A stretch of 33,247 nucleotides of DNA, from the NCBI GenBank assembly GCA_934378195.1, contig CAKRPO010000026.1, positions 1 through 33,247 of the forward strand, given 5' to 3'. The notes beneath the pieces were generated by a model. The model ran no database searches. It had not been told where the DNA came from and was given only the letters and a program-made list of their open reading frames with translations. This stretch comes from an uncultured Blautia sp. Lineage in GTDB: Bacteria; Bacillota; Clostridia; Lachnospirales; Lachnospiraceae. Position 1 is the first letter of the stretch, and each line of letters starts with the position of its first letter. Positions 32,000 through 33,247 of the stretch are shown here, piece after piece. A program made the position numbers and the translations under genes.

Positions 32000-32844
32000 T
32001 GCAGCTGGATCATGTGATAAAGAAATATGGCAGTTTTACACTGGAACTGAATATGCAGATTCCCGAGAATCGGATCATCGGGTTGATCGGGGCAAACGGA
32101 GCTGGAAAGAGTACGACATTCAAGTTAATGATTGGACTTATCCGCCCGGACCAGGGTAACGCAGAAGTGTTTGGCAGAAATGCTACGGATCTGGGTGCAG
32201 AGGAGAAACAGAAGATAGGAGTGGTATTTTCCGATAGTGGATTTTCAGAATATTTGAGAGTGCAGCAGCTTATTCCGGTCATGAAACGTTTTTATCCGGA
32301 TTTCCCGGAAAAAGAGTTTCGTAAAAGATGTGAAAGATTTAAGATCCCGCTTAACAAACAGATTAAGGATTTTTCTACGGGAATGAAAGCAAAGCTGAAT
32401 GTACTTCTTGCACTCAGTCATGACAGCAGGCTGCTGCTCCTTGACGAGCCGACAGCGGGTCTGGATGTGGTCGCAAGAGAAGAGCTCCTTGATCTTCTGC
32501 GGGAATATATGGAGATCCCGGACCGTTCTATCGTGATCAGTTCTCATATTTCCGGTGATCTGGAACATTTCTGCGATGACTTGTATATGATCCATGAAGG
32601 TAAAATCGTCCTTCATGAAGAGACAGACCGTATTCTCGAGGAATATGGATTTCTCAAAGTATCAGAGCAGGAATACGAAGTCCTTGACAAAGAATATCTT
32701 CTGCGTGTGCGGAAAGAATCGTTCGGTTACAGTTGTCTGACAGACCAGAAGAACTATTATCTGGAAAATTATCCGGGGCTCGTAGTCGAAAAAGGAAGTG
32801 TAGATGAAGTCATTTCCATGCTGGTGAAGGGAGAGGCGTTATGA
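31993..32844 (+). CDS. ABC transporter ATP-binding protein
   Basis: This 283-residue ATPase drives a membrane transporter of the YtrB/BcrA-like type. Walker A GANGAGKS is at 33-40, the signature is FSTGM (a diverged LSGGQ), Walker B is LLLLDEP with the following TAGLD loop, and the H-loop is SSHIS. A C-terminal region of about 70 residues follows the nucleotide-binding domain. It overlaps gntR by 7 bases and the permease by 4 bases, so all three are translated together. The substrate cannot be inferred; related operons respond to cell-wall-active peptides. Confidence 0.94.
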   Translation: MLVQLDHVIKKYGSFTLELNMQIPENRIIGLIGANGAGKSTTFKLMIGLIRPDQGNAEVFGRNATDLGAEEKQKIGVVFSDSGFSEYLRVQQLIPVMKRFYPDFPEKEFRKRCERFKIPLNKQIKDFSTGMKAKLNVLLALSHDSRLLLLDEPTAGLDVVAREELLDLLREYMEIPDRSIVISSHISGDLEHFCDDLYMIHEGKIVLHEETDRILEEYGFLKVSEQEYEVLDKEYLLRVRKESFGYSCLTDQKNYYLENYPGLVVEKGSVDEVISMLVKGEAL

Positions 32845-33247
32845 GTGGATTATTAATGAAAGACCTGGAGCTGATTAAAATAAACATGAAAACATATCTT
32901 GCAGTTTTTCTGATAGGCCTCATTTATCTGGTTGCACATGAGAACGGAAGTACATTTTTTGTAGCTTATGCGACTTTTGTGAGTATTGGCGTCTCTGTCG
33001 GAACAATTTCTTATGATGGTTACCACCATGGAATGAGATTTTTAATGACATTACCGATCACAAAAGAGCAATACGTACAGTCAAAGTATCTGCTCAGTTT
33101 TTGCTTTGCAGTGCTGGTCAGTGCTGCCAGTCTGCTTTTGGGAATAATAAGAATACAGATTTCTGGAAACCAGAAAGTAGAAGACCTTTTGATAAGCACT
33201 GGTGTTGCACTTGTTATTTCCGGTATAATACTTTGCGGTATGATTCC
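32841..33247 (+). CDS. ABC-2 family membrane permease (partial, runs off the right edge)
   Basis: The frame opens with ATG at 32841, overlapping the ATPase stop as ATGA, and stays open to the window end (135 codons). It begins MSGLLMKDLELIKINMKTYL, followed by hydrophobic segments at about 20-33, 38-55, 83-101 and 117-135. The stretch ISYDGYHHGMRFLMTLPITKEQYVQSKY (read as SYD...LPIT..YV.SKY) is typical of ABC2_membrane_5 proteins. It is the membrane partner of the preceding ATPase. The C-terminal part is outside the window. Confidence 0.88.
   Translation, partial: MSGLLMKDLELIKINMKTYLAVFLIGLIYLVAHENGSTFFVAYATFVSIGVSVGTISYDGYHHGMRFLMTLPITKEQYVQSKYLLSFCFAVLVSAASLLLGIIRIQISGNQKVEDLLISTGVALVISGIILCGMI

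Overview
The window is a stretch of core chromosome from a low-to-mid-GC Gram-positive anaerobe, most likely a member of the Lachnospiraceae (Clostridia). The reasons are the gene order rimP-nusA-rnpM(ylxR)-ylxQ-infB-rbfA-nrnA-truB-ribF-rpsO-pnp, strong AGGAGG ribosome binding sites, consensus-like sigma-A promoters, an IF2 with a long Gly/Arg/Asn-rich N-terminus, an anaerobic ribonucleotide reductase activase, and several families common in gut clostridia (DUF815 ATPase, DUF1292, DUF5662, CmpB-type membrane protein). No transposase, integrase, phage gene, CRISPR array or toxin-antitoxin pair was seen. Genus cannot be assigned from the sequence alone.

Layout. 1-2000: the tail of an unknown plus-strand gene, a terminator usable from both sides, then the minus-strand unit cmpB-like / pyrB / pyrI. 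The pyrBI promoter overlaps the stop codon of the upstream membrane-protein gene and is followed by a near-perfect 20-bp palindrome. 2050-10800: a plus-strand run folC-pheA-DUF815 ATPase-ppx-like-ppk-EIIC-like, with a clear promoter before folC. 10850-11022: a tRNA-Glu(CTC) with its own A/T-preceded promoter and a terminator. 11049-15313: a ParE/ParC-type topoisomerase pair. 15322-23804: the translation/transcription operon rimP, nusA, rnpM, ylxQ, infB, rbfA, nrnA, truB and ribF, with a terminator-like UUCG hairpin in its leader. 23815-27581: rpsO with a pseudoknot-like leader and terminator, then pnp, nrdG and dut. 27600-28200: a 21-bp-stem terminator shared with the convergent DUF1292 gene, then divergent promoters. 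28169-31511: exonuclease III, a GH13 isoamylase-like protein that has lost its catalytic residues, and a DUF5662 protein. 31553-33247: a GntR/YtrA regulator, an ABC ATPase and a partial ABC-2 permease, controlled by a promoter covered with repeated ACAGT elements.

Functionally most genes are housekeeping: pyrimidine and folate synthesis, phenylalanine synthesis, polyphosphate metabolism, DNA topology, ribosome and RNA biogenesis, flavin synthesis, nucleotide-pool sanitation and DNA repair. The parts most worth a second look are the apparent GH13 pseudoenzyme and its overlapping HD-like partner (29027-31430), the 10-bp-phased operator array of the gntR-ABC operon (31553-31601), the rpsO leader pseudoknot, the rimP-nusA leader hairpin, the pyrBI leader palindrome, and the Ppx-like protein with altered phosphate-loop residues next to ppk. 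No defence or other clearly novel multi-gene system was found.
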